Origin: Pedobacter psychrophilus
GTDB lineage: Bacteria; Bacteroidota; Bacteroidia; Sphingobacteriales; Sphingobacteriaceae
DNA length: 64,000 nucleotides
Assembly: GCF_001652725.1 (NCBI RefSeq)
Contig: NZ_LWHJ01000031.1
Coordinates: 245,161 to 309,160, forward strand
Direction of reading: 5' to 3'
Positions 9,473 to 17,626 of the stretch are shown here, piece by piece. A program made the translations under genes and the position numbers. The stretch's first letter is position 1; each line of letters opens with the position of its first letter. The notes beneath the pieces were generated by a model. It ran no database searches. It was given only the letters and a program-made list of their open reading frames with translations, and was not told the origin of the DNA.

Positions 9473-10954
9473 TTATCTAACAAATTTAGTCCTCAAAACT
9501 TGCGCACCATTTGTGTAAGTTGCAACGAAAACGCCTTTATCTGCATTTGGTAGGTTAATAGATAAATCGTTACTACCGTTATTTAAAGATAAATCTTGCT
9601 CATATACTTTTTGGCCACCGATGTTATAGATAATTAATTGCCCTGCAGAAGCTCTATCTGTAGATAAATTAATATTTATATTAGATGAGTTTGTTGATAA
9701 ATAAACCGTCATGCTTGAATTACTGAAGCCCATATTAACCGAAAGGGGATTTGATAATGTTATTTTTCCATCAAAATCCACTTGGCTTAATCGGTAATAA
9801 TTTGTACCTGATAATGGACTTTTATCTGTAAAAGAATAATCTAAAGAAGTATTGCTATTTCCAGCTCCATTTACTTTACCGATGTCAGAAAAGTTAATAC
9901 CATCAACAGATCTTTGAATATCAAAATGAGAATTATTTTGTTCGGATGATGTGTTCCATTTTAACTGGACACCAGCTGCTTGCTTTTGAGCAGTAAAAGT
10001 GGTTAATGAAACTGGTAAAGTGGAAGTATAAGTCAATTTTACCTGTCCAGCAGCGCCAAGACTACCAGCTTTAGTTGTAGTAGTATTGGTAGTAGACCCG
10101 CTGCCGCCGCCGCCAGGGGCAATACCAGGAATACCGTCTGAAGTACTTCCTGATACAGCTAGTGGAACAGAAGCGCCACCTGCGCCACCCATTGCTCCTG
10201 CACCACCAGCTCCGCTATCTGTAGTTGTAGCGTTTGATCCATTTTGCCCTAATGTAATTGTTCCTCCTGCATTAATATCTGGATTAACCAATGCTGATGC
10301 ACTAGCGCCAGTACCTGAACCTGATGTTGTAATAACTATACTTGGGGCACTTGTATAACTAGATCCCATATTGGTAGGTGCAACATTTGCGACCGTACTA
10401 CTAGCAGTAGAAATGGCAGCTACTGCTCCTGTTCCCCCTCCACCAGAAATAGTAACCGTTGTAGTTCCTGCAGTATATGAAGCTGTTCCTGCAACAATAT
10501 TATTAAACCCATATAAACCACCTAAAACACCACCTTTACCTTGAGGCACTGCGGTAGTACCTCCACTGCCTCCAGTCCCACCACTTGCAGTTACCGTTAT
10601 TGCATCACCTGTAAATCTCGAAAAACCACCTGGAAGCCCGAAATTAGTTACCTGAGTTGTAGTACCAGCAATACCGCCAGCACCTACTACAAAAGTATAC
10701 GTCATTCCTGGAGTTACAGCTACATTGGTGTTTATAACATAAGACCCGCCGCCACCGCCGCCGCCAACTCGACCTGCGACATTAGAGACACCACCGCCAC
10801 CGCCGCCACCGCCCCAAGTTTCAACTTTTACTGAGTTTACACCTGCCGGGCATACCCAAGATAAAGTGCCAGGAGTAGTAAAAGTTTCTACAGTTTGTGT
10901 AAACCCAAATGTTGCAATTGTAAATAGCATTAATGTTAGTAATAATTTTTTCAT
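9473..10954 (-). CDS. glycine-rich T9SS surface protein
   Basis: This 493-residue protein has a signal peptide (1-19), then a glycine/alanine/threonine-rich domain (about 25-312) that begins W-V-C-P-A-G-V and has several runs of five to seven glycines. The last 181 residues are an L-P-V-S-L-T-T-F domain plus a T9SS tail ending T-K-F-V-R. That C-terminal block is the same length as, and very similar to, the one in the 974-residue protein at 5351-8275, and the glycine-rich domains also align. There is no catalytic domain, so a structural, adhesive or matrix role at the cell surface is more likely than enzymatic activity. GC and glycine codon density are higher than in flanking genes because of the GGx runs. 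Function unknown. Confidence 0.75.
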   Translation of the reverse strand: MKKLLLTLMLFTIATFGFTQTVETFTTPGTLSWVCPAGVNSVKVETWGGGGGGGGVSNVAGRVGGGGGGGSYVINTNVAVTPGMTYTFVVGAGGIAGTTTQVTNFGLPGGFSRFTGDAITVTASGGTGGSGGTTAVPQGKGGVLGGLYGFNNIVAGTASYTAGTTTVTISGGGGTGAVAAISTASSTVANVAPTNMGSSYTSAPSIVITTSGSGTGASASALVNPDINAGGTITLGQNGSNATTTDSGAGGAGAMGGAGGASVPLAVSGSTSDGIPGIAPGGGGSGSTTNTTTTKAGSLGAAGQVKLTYTSTLPVSLTTFTAQKQAAGVQLKWNTSSEQNNSHFDIQRSVDGINFSDIGKVNGAGNSNTSLDYSFTDKSPLSGTNYYRLSQVDFDGKITLSNPLSVNMGFSNSSMTVYLSTNSSNININLSTDRASAGQLIIYNIGGQKVYEQDLSLNNGSNDLSINLPNADKGVFVATYTNGAQVLRTKFVR

Positions 10955-10999
10955 GTTAATTGGTTTTAAATGTTTATTAGTTTATTATTTAATTGGATT

Positions 11000-11821
11000 T
11001 TATAAATGATCTGAATAGGTTAAATTATCAACCCATAGTTTTGGTTTAACTTCTGTGTCTTTAGGTTTGTAACCCACAATTGTAAAGGCATTAATTATAG
11101 CTGCAGGAGTTAAACCTCCAACACTAGTGATAGCTTTTTTGCCATTTACCCAAACTTCATAAGTATTTGCTTTTAAGATATGGTCTCCTTCTTTTTTATA
11201 GGTTTCTTCTGTTAAAGAATTGTTACTAAAAACTTCAATATTGTATTCAGTATTTTTTAAAAAAGAAATCCCTTTAACACCTATCCATTTATTTTCAACT
11301 CTGTTATAAAACTTGATTTCATTAGCTTCGGTTAAATTCCATCTCAAGCCTACAAAAATCTCAGTATTGGTTTCTTTAATGTTAGAATTTCCTTGAAACA
11401 AATCTTCTTTATCCGTGGAATTACCATTAGCAAACATAAATTGACCTATGTTAGAGCCATCAAACTTGATTTGAAAGGACATGCTTGATAATGCTGTACC
11501 TTCAATATTATAGATGGAGAATTTAGAATTAGCTACTGCTGGTACTATTTCTAATCCTACTCCTTTAATAAAATTTGCCCCAGTTTTTACTAAATTAAGC
11601 TCGCCTGTTCCGTCTGAACCTGTACGAACTCTAGCTACCTGTTTTAAGGTTTTGGAAGTATTTAAACCTGGCTTAGGTAAAAATGATGTGGAAATTTGAC
11701 CTGGATTTGGATTAAATGTAGCCTCCGTTTCTCCAAAATCATATTTCCAGGTTTGCGATTGTGCATTAGCCGAACAAGCAAGTGCTACTAATGAAATAAA
11801 AAGTAAGGTTTTTTTATTCAT
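11000..11821 (-). CDS. unknown secreted protein, first gene of the alginate locus
   Basis: A 273-residue protein with a clear signal peptide (M-N-K-K-T-L-L-F..., cleavage near A-N-A-Q at 18-21). The mature part is predicted all-beta and includes a Y-D-F-G-E motif near the N-terminus and W-V-N-G-K and W-V-D-N-L-T near the end. This pattern recalls concanavalin-like or LamG-type sugar-binding sandwiches, but I do not recognise a family. There is no T9SS tail and no lipobox, so it should be periplasmic. It lies 45 bp upstream of the glycine-rich T9SS gene on the same strand and is the first gene of the run. A carbohydrate-binding or lyase-accessory role is inference from context only. Confidence 0.55.
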   Translation of the reverse strand: MNKKTLLFISLVALACSANAQSQTWKYDFGETEATFNPNPGQISTSFLPKPGLNTSKTLKQVARVRTGSDGTGELNLVKTGANFIKGVGLEIVPAVANSKFSIYNIEGTALSSMSFQIKFDGSNIGQFMFANGNSTDKEDLFQGNSNIKETNTEIFVGLRWNLTEANEIKFYNRVENKWIGVKGISFLKNTEYNIEVFSNNSLTEETYKKEGDHILKANTYEVWVNGKKAITSVGGLTPAAIINAFTIVGYKPKDTEVKPKLWVDNLTYSDHL

Positions 11822-12070
11822 AATTGGTTAATAAATTGGTTTACAGAAATTTATAAATCACGATTGTTATTTCATGGAATCAAGATTAATTAAACAGTGC
11901 TTAATTAAAATAATTGAATAAAATTGGTCGAATCGGTTTATAATTGTTTTATAAAAATAACATTGATTTATTTTTTAAGAGGGGAAAATCTTAAACTTAA
12001 AGAGGGAAATATTAAAATCATTGTGAAATGCCTTGGATAAGGATTCTATCAAGCAATTAAAATTTGAATA

Positions 12071-12109
12071 AAAAAAGCTGAAAGGATTTTCAAATCTTTC
12101 AGCTTTTTT
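12071..12109. terminator. bidirectional hairpin terminator after the branching-enzyme gene
   Basis: A perfect 14-bp inverted repeat (AAAAAAGCTGAAAG / CTTTCAGCTTTTTT) with an 11-nt loop ends in T-runs on both strands. It lies 22 bp beyond the stop of the minus-strand GH13 gene, so it should end that transcript. The rest of the 309-bp gap (11822-12130) is AT-rich and holds the upstream region of the alginate locus; no gene is seen. Confidence 0.8.
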
Positions 12110-12130
12110 GTTTGCTAGTTAACTAAACAA

Positions 12131-13945
12131 TTAATCTTGCGATAAAATCAAAGCAGTGTAAGGAGCTATAGAAATTTCTGCGCTATGTTCAAATCCATCA
12201 CAAGCCTCGGCGAAAGCCTCAACATCATAAGATTGGTAATTTTCAAACTCTTCGTTATAACCTTTATAATCTGAATTAAACCTTACTTTCCATAGTCCTG
12301 CCGATGGGAAACCGATTCTATAAACAACTTTATCATTACCAGAAAAATTCAAGATTACAACTGTAGTATCTTTAATACCGCCATCTTTCCATCGCTGATA
12401 AGCTATAATTTTTTGCTCATTATCTGTTCGGATAATTTGAATATGCTGTCCGGTTAAACCAGCCGTAACACCAGATAAATTTCTTCTTAATGTTATTAAA
12501 TCTTTATGCAGATTATGATAACCCTTTAGTTCTTTTAGCCTGCTCCAATCAATAGGATCAGTATCAGAAAACCATTTATCTTCAAGGAGTTCTTGCCCTT
12601 GAAATATCATTGGTATTCCGGGTGCAGTTAAAACCATAGCCATGCCCAATGAAGCCCGTTTTTTAGAATACCAATTATTTACATCATCTGCAGCAATTTC
12701 TTCTGCAACCCTTGCACTTCCATTCGCAACCTCATCATGAGATTCAGTATAAATAACTCTCCTAAAATAATCTCCGCTATATTGATGAAGAAGTGCTTCA
12801 GCAGCTACATTCATATCTCGATCTTCATCATGCTGAACTGTCAACAATTTACGAACTGGATGTACAAATGCAGCATCCCACTGACTTCCAAATCCTAAAC
12901 CTTCTCCATCTCCTACTCTATCTGTAACCCAATTTAATTTATGTAAATCTTCAGCAACTGTTAATTTATATGGATATTTCTCTGTAATTTCTTGATTGAT
13001 ATCCCGTAACATAATTAATCCTTCCTCTAATTTCCCATCTGGATTTTCATCTGCATTGACATTTCTTATATAAGGAATCATGTCCATCCTCAATCCATCA
13101 ATATGAAAATCTTCTAACCACATTCGGGCATTGTCCTTTATATAATTACGAACGGCTTCCCTCCCATAATCAGGCCTGGTGTCTCCCCAAGGTGTATTTG
13201 AACGCCAATCATTATAAAAATAAATTCCTCCTTTATCATTTTCACTCCAACCATCAAACTGCCATAAATCTAAATCTGATGGACCAAAATGGTTGTAAAC
13301 AGCATCTAACATAACTGCTATTCCATTTTTATGAGCTTCTTTAACTAATTCTTTTAGTGCATCTGGTCCTCCATATTCGCTTTCTATAGCGAAAGGGTAT
13401 GACGGATTGTAACCCCAAGAAAAACCTCCAGGAAACTCGTAGGGTGGCATTATTTCTATCACATTAATACCTAATTCTTTTAAATAAGGAATCTTTTCTT
13501 TCAGCGTATAAAAATCTCCCGGTTTTCCTTCTTCTTTAACATTAAAAGTACCTAAATGAAGTTCATAAATTACAGCTTCATTCCAGTAAGGCATAAATGA
13601 TTCATCATCGTCCCAATTGAAACTACCATTATCGTAAACAACAGAATTACCATTGGAATTGGTCATCTCTCTTGCATATGGATCATTTTTAGGTAGCTCC
13701 TCATAGTCCTGCGTAATGATAACAAACTTGTATTCGTTTTTAACATTTGCGTTTTCTACATTGCCTCCATAATATCCATTGTCTTCATGTGCTAATTCTA
13801 GTTCATTAGATGTCCAATTATTGAAATCACCCATTACAAAAACTTTTTTTGCATGTGGCGCCCATACTCTAAAAAACACTCCCTTATCATGTAAAATGGC
13901 ACCCATGCCACTAATATTAATTTTTTCTTCTATATCTGATTGCAT
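12131..13945 (-). CDS. GH13 1,4-alpha-glucan branching enzyme-like protein
   Basis: A 604-residue cytoplasmic protein with an N-terminal CBM48-type beta domain (about 10-105, V-F-F-R-V-W-A-P and G-D-F-N-N-W), then a GH13 barrel. The four GH13 signature regions are present: D-A-V-Y-N-H (214-219), G-L-R-M-D with nucleophile D288, A-E-D with acid E332, and E-S-H-D with D404. It ends in a small beta domain. Family members form alpha-1,6 branches in glycogen or trim alpha-glucans. Branching enzyme is the most likely activity, but glycogen debranching or maltogenic enzymes have the same architecture. It stands alone, with TerC 190 bp upstream and a strong hairpin terminator at its end. Confidence 0.8.
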   Translation of the reverse strand: MQSDIEEKINISGMGAILHDKGVFFRVWAPHAKKVFVMGDFNNWTSNELELAHEDNGYYGGNVENANVKNEYKFVIITQDYEELPKNDPYAREMTNSNGNSVVYDNGSFNWDDDESFMPYWNEAVIYELHLGTFNVKEEGKPGDFYTLKEKIPYLKELGINVIEIMPPYEFPGGFSWGYNPSYPFAIESEYGGPDALKELVKEAHKNGIAVMLDAVYNHFGPSDLDLWQFDGWSENDKGGIYFYNDWRSNTPWGDTRPDYGREAVRNYIKDNARMWLEDFHIDGLRMDMIPYIRNVNADENPDGKLEEGLIMLRDINQEITEKYPYKLTVAEDLHKLNWVTDRVGDGEGLGFGSQWDAAFVHPVRKLLTVQHDEDRDMNVAAEALLHQYSGDYFRRVIYTESHDEVANGSARVAEEIAADDVNNWYSKKRASLGMAMVLTAPGIPMIFQGQELLEDKWFSDTDPIDWSRLKELKGYHNLHKDLITLRRNLSGVTAGLTGQHIQIIRTDNEQKIIAYQRWKDGGIKDTTVVILNFSGNDKVVYRIGFPSAGLWKVRFNSDYKGYNEEFENYQSYDVEAFAEACDGFEHSAEISIAPYTALILSQD

Positions 13946-14135
13946 AAATTAATTTTATAAAAAAAGATAAGCTAATTTTAAGCCAATACTTTCTTTACAA
14001 GAAATATGATGAAGTTTAATATCTTAAATTAGGGATGAAAAAATTTATGAAGCTTGATTTACAGGATTAAATGATTTTCATAATTTAACCTATCAAGCAG
14101 ATTGAAGTTTTATAATTTATTTTCTTTAAGTCTAT

Positions 14136-15182
14136 TTAACTATTCTTCTTTTTTGGAAAAATTAAAGAAGCTACAACGCTAACAGTTAGAATGCCTAAAA
14201 TGACAAAAAGAGAGTCAACAGTGGTAAATCCCCATGCAACTAACCAATGGTGAGCTAGCATCTTTACGCCGATAAATACTAAAAGAACTGCTAAGCCAGT
14301 TTTTAAATAATGGAATTTATCTATCACGTTTACCAAAAGGAAAAACATAGATCGCAAACCTAAAATTGCAAATATGTTAGAAAAGAAAACAATATATGGA
14401 TCTTTAGTCACCGCAAAAATGGCTGGAATAGAGTCTACCGCAAAAATTACATCGGTAAATTCTATAACTAACAGAACTAAAAATAATGGGGTGATAAATA
14501 ATTTATGGTTTTTTTTATGGAAGAAATTATTGCCCACATATTCTGGATGGACAGGAAAATACTTAGAAGCTAATCTTACTACTTTATGATTATCGGGGTC
14601 AATCTTTTCATCTTCATCACGACTCAGAAACATAGTTACGCCACTGTAAATTAAAAAGGCACCAAAAATGTACAATATCCAACCAAATTCATTTATAAGC
14701 GTCGCACCTAAAAAAATAAAGATAAATCGCATCACAACTGCACCCAAAATTCCCCAGAATAATACCCTGTGATAGTATTTTTCATTTACTCCAAAAGCGG
14801 TAAATATCAAAACCATAACAAATATATTATCCACCGATAAAGCGTATTCTATCACATAACCCGTGATAAATTCTAAGCTTAGGTTATCATTATACTTATT
14901 TAAGTTCTCTTGAAAATTGCCAGAGTTTAAAGTAATATTATGCTGATTGTCTTTAACAATCTGACTTAGCTGCGTTTGGTTTATAATATTATGAAGTTGT
15001 TGCCCTTCTGTTTTTAAAAAGAAATAGAAAGCAATAGCAAAAGATACCCAAACCGCACTCATGATTGCTGCTTGTGTTAGGGTTACCGGACTATCTTTTT
15101 TGTGAAAAAGCCCTAAATCCAGCGATAGCATTAATATGATAAACAGGGTAAATGCCCCAAAGAAAATTAATTCGTGACTCAT
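14136..15182 (-). CDS. TerC/Alx family integral membrane protein
   Basis: A 348-residue protein with about eight hydrophobic helices. The TerC hallmark acidic motifs within membrane segments are visible: Y-A-L-S-V-D-N-I-F-V (about residue 114) and F-A-V-D-S-I-P-A-I-F (about 247), as well as R-D-E-D-E-K in a cytoplasmic loop. Members of this family export manganese or help load metal into exoenzymes at the inner membrane, and some confer tellurite resistance. Compared with short TerC proteins it has an extended periplasmic loop (about 55-100). Its start is directly adjacent to the stop of the polyprenyl synthase gene, so the two are probably translated from one transcript. The metal handled is not readable from the sequence. 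Confidence 0.88.
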   Translation of the reverse strand: MSHELIFFGAFTLFIILMLSLDLGLFHKKDSPVTLTQAAIMSAVWVSFAIAFYFFLKTEGQQLHNIINQTQLSQIVKDNQHNITLNSGNFQENLNKYNDNLSLEFITGYVIEYALSVDNIFVMVLIFTAFGVNEKYYHRVLFWGILGAVVMRFIFIFLGATLINEFGWILYIFGAFLIYSGVTMFLSRDEDEKIDPDNHKVVRLASKYFPVHPEYVGNNFFHKKNHKLFITPLFLVLLVIEFTDVIFAVDSIPAIFAVTKDPYIVFFSNIFAILGLRSMFFLLVNVIDKFHYLKTGLAVLLVFIGVKMLAHHWLVAWGFTTVDSLFVILGILTVSVVASLIFPKKKNS

Positions 15183-16154
15183 TTATTTTTTTCTCTCTGT
15201 GGTAAAACGTACCAATTGCTCTAATCCTGTTTTAGATGCTGATTCAGGAAATTTAGAAATGATTTCAAATGCTTTTGCTTGATATTTCATCATCTGTTCC
15301 TCGGCGTAAGCCAAACCACCACTTAGTTGAACAAAATTTATAATTTGACTTATTTTTTGAGGATCATCATCATGGTTTTTAACCAAATTGATCATTTTCT
15401 TTTTTTCTGCTTTATCGGCTTTGTTTAAAGCGTAAATCAGCGGAAGAGTTACTTTTTTTTCCTTGATGTCAATTCCTTTGGGTTTACCTACATCATCCAC
15501 GCCAAAATCAAATAAATCATCTTTTATTTGAAAAGCAATTCCGATATTTTCTCCGAAAGAATGCATCAGTTTAACGGTTTCATCATCGGCACCAGCAGAA
15601 GCAGCACCTGCAGCGCAACAAGATGCAATCAAAGAAGCTGTTTTTTGACGTATTACCTCATAATAAATGGCTTCGCTAATATCCATTTTACGAACCTTTT
15701 CAATCTGCAACAATTCGCCTTCGCTCATTTGTTGTACAGCATCGGATACGATTTTTAGCTGTTTAAACTCACTATTATCAACAGAAAGTTGTAAACCTTT
15801 TGCTAAAAGATAATCGCCTACCAGAACCGCGATTTTATTTTTCCATAAAGCATTGATAGAGAAAAAACCACGTCGCTCAAAAGAATTATCTACCACATCA
15901 TCATGTACTAAAGTTGCAGTGTGCAACAATTCTACCAATGATGCAGCTCTATAAGTAGATTCAGTAATGCCGCCACAAATATTTGCAGAAAAGAAAACGA
16001 ACATTGGTCGCATTTGCTTGCCCTTTCTCTTTACGATATAATGCGTGATGCGATCTAAAAGCGGAACAGAACTTTGCATTGAAGCTTTAAACTTCTCTTC
16101 AAAAGCGTCAATCTCTTTTTCTATGGGTTTTTTAATCTGATCTAATTTCAGCAT
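15183..16154 (-). CDS. trans-polyprenyl diphosphate synthase
   Basis: I chose the ATG at 16154 (323 residues) rather than one at 16190, because a good TAnnTTTG element lies over 16188-16195. Both aspartate-rich motifs are present: the first, H-D-D-V-V-D with D85, D86 and D89, and the second, K-D-D-L-F-D with D212, D213 and D216. R-R-G follows the first motif and G-K-x-x-R-P is near residue 45-50. This is a long-chain all-trans isoprenyl diphosphate synthase, adding isopentenyl diphosphate units to make the quinone side chain; in Bacteroidota the product is usually the menaquinone tail. Chain length cannot be set from sequence alone. TerC follows without a gap. Confidence 0.9.
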   Translation of the reverse strand: MLKLDQIKKPIEKEIDAFEEKFKASMQSSVPLLDRITHYIVKRKGKQMRPMFVFFSANICGGITESTYRAASLVELLHTATLVHDDVVDNSFERRGFFSINALWKNKIAVLVGDYLLAKGLQLSVDNSEFKQLKIVSDAVQQMSEGELLQIEKVRKMDISEAIYYEVIRQKTASLIASCCAAGAASAGADDETVKLMHSFGENIGIAFQIKDDLFDFGVDDVGKPKGIDIKEKKVTLPLIYALNKADKAEKKKMINLVKNHDDDPQKISQIINFVQLSGGLAYAEEQMMKYQAKAFEIISKFPESASKTGLEQLVRFTTERKK

Positions 16155-16187
16155 TTCCAAAAAACAAGCAGTCTTTATTAAGGTTTG

Positions 16188-16195
16188 CAAACATA
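16188..16195 (-). promoter_or_regulatory. Bacteroidota-type -7 element for the polyprenyl synthase gene
   Basis: The minus strand reads TATGTTTG, a full match to the TAnnTTTG -7 consensus of Bacteroidota. It is about 34 bp from the chosen start codon. No convincing -33 TTTG is seen at the usual distance. Its position argues against the longer alternative start at 16190. Confidence 0.5.
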
Positions 16196-16291
16196 ATGTA
16201 AAAAACCCGATTAAGGGAATGTAATCATCATGCTTTAATTACGTTTATGTGCTAATTCTATATCTTTACTTCATTAAATTAAAATTAAACA

Positions 16292-16858
16292 ATGAAAAAA
16301 ATATTCTTCTCCATTTTATTATCTCTTTTGATAGGTAATAAAATTTTTGCACAAGAAAAGGAAAAAATCAAAACTGATTTTAAATTTTTTAATTGGAGTT
16401 CTTTGAGTTATACTTTTGGCCTAAATGACGCAGTTCTTAGTCAAAAGATAAATTCTTTACATATAAAAACTGTTTTTGGTTTGGGAACCCCGCAAACTGG
16501 TTTTGGAATTGGATTAGAAAACGCAACTTTTAGAAATACCAATAGTAGCAACGGAGTAAATTTTAATACGTTAAGTTTTAGTGGAAACTTACATCAATTA
16601 TTAAAACCGATTAGTGATGATGACCTTAACTTTTTTATTAAAGGTGGTGCTGGTTATGCTGTGAGGATTTTTGATGGTTATGATAAAGGCTTAAATTATG
16701 AAGCGAGTATTGGTGCAATTCTTACCACAAGGAAAAAATCGAAATATTTTTTACAAGCTATTTATAATTATCAAGAAATAGATGGTTTTGCACTTGTTAA
16801 CGGTAAACCAAAAATTATGTCATTTGGTTTAGGAATTGGAACTTGGGTTTCCAGGTAG
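16292..16858 (+). CDS. predicted outer-membrane beta-barrel or secreted protein of unknown function
   Basis: A 188-residue protein with a signal peptide (M-K-K-I-F-F-S..., cleavage near F-A-Q at 19-21). The mature chain alternates hydrophobic and polar residues in strands, with many aromatic residues and glycines, and ends in F-G-L-G-I-G-T-W-V-S-R, consistent with a small OMP-like beta-barrel. I recognise no specific family. It is monocistronic: the polyprenyl synthase gene is divergent on the left and the TRIC gene is convergent on the right, 150 bp away. No enzyme motif is present. Confidence 0.6.
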   Translation: MKKIFFSILLSLLIGNKIFAQEKEKIKTDFKFFNWSSLSYTFGLNDAVLSQKINSLHIKTVFGLGTPQTGFGIGLENATFRNTNSSNGVNFNTLSFSGNLHQLLKPISDDDLNFFIKGGAGYAVRIFDGYDKGLNYEASIGAILTTRKKSKYFLQAIYNYQEIDGFALVNGKPKIMSFGLGIGTWVSR

Positions 16859-17008
16859 AAATTTAATTTGTCTGAATCTTGATTTGCCAGATTTTAAAAT
16901 TAACAGGATAAATCTTATTTGACGCAGATTTGTTAAATATTTTTATCGTTTCAGATTAGTGATTATTAGTGAAATTAGTGGCGGAAAATTTGAAATAGTT
17001 GCAAAAAA

Positions 17009-17626
17009 TCAATAAATACGAGGCAAAGATAATTGATATTTTACTGCAACAATCCTAATCAAAAAAACAACAGCTACCGCGGTAAATTTCACAATTGCTT
17101 CATCCAAGTCTAGATATCTCAATAAAAGATAAACCAAACCGCCAATAATACATGCAGTTGCGTAAATTTCTTTTCTAAAAATAAGCGGGATATTATTTAA
17201 CAAAACATCTCTAACTATTCCTCCAAAACAACCAGTTACAGTGCCTAGGGCAACACAAATACCTGGACTTAAATCAAAAGCTAAGCCTTTTTGTAAACCG
17301 ACAACTGTAAAAAATCCTAACCCTAATGAATCAAAAAGAAATAAGGTGATTTTTAACATTTTAATTTTCTTCCAAAATATCATGGCTAATATTCCTGTAA
17401 TTAAAATCAACAAAGAATAATTGGCATTTTTTAACCAAAAAACAGGAGTATCGCCAATTAAAATATCTCTTAAAGTACCGCCTCCAACCGAAGTTGCAAA
17501 AGCAATAATAAGTACACCGAAAACATCCAGCCTTTTTTGCATGGCTGCAAAAGCGCCAGATACAGCAAATGAAAAAGTTCCGAGAACTGTGATTACCTCT
17601 CCAACATTTAAATCATATAGCGCCAT
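17009..17626 (-). CDS. TRIC-type/UPF0126 membrane channel protein
   Basis: A 205-residue protein with about six to seven membrane helices in two similar halves. Each half has a G-G-x-x-R-D motif: G-G-G-T-L-R-D near 47-53 and G-G-I-V-R-D near 133-138. This duplicated glycine-arginine pattern is that of bacterial trimeric intracellular cation channel homologues (YadS/UPF0126). They are thought to form K+-permeable trimers in the inner membrane. The gene start overlaps the end of the upstream 694-residue membrane protein by 14 bp, indicating an operon. Physiological role unknown. Confidence 0.85.
   Translation of the reverse strand: MALYDLNVGEVITVLGTFSFAVSGAFAAMQKRLDVFGVLIIAFATSVGGGTLRDILIGDTPVFWLKNANYSLLILITGILAMIFWKKIKMLKITLFLFDSLGLGFFTVVGLQKGLAFDLSPGICVALGTVTGCFGGIVRDVLLNNIPLIFRKEIYATACIIGGLVYLLLRYLDLDEAIVKFTAVAVVFLIRIVAVKYQLSLPRIY

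Noticed and set aside
6492..10834. Open frames on other frames/strands within the glycine-rich genes (for example 6492-6713, 10086-10358 and 10541-10834)
   Set aside because: They are shadows caused by GGx-rich codons; the products are proline-, serine- or tryptophan-rich low-complexity chains with no start signals, and the glycine-rich frames have signal peptides and sorting tails.
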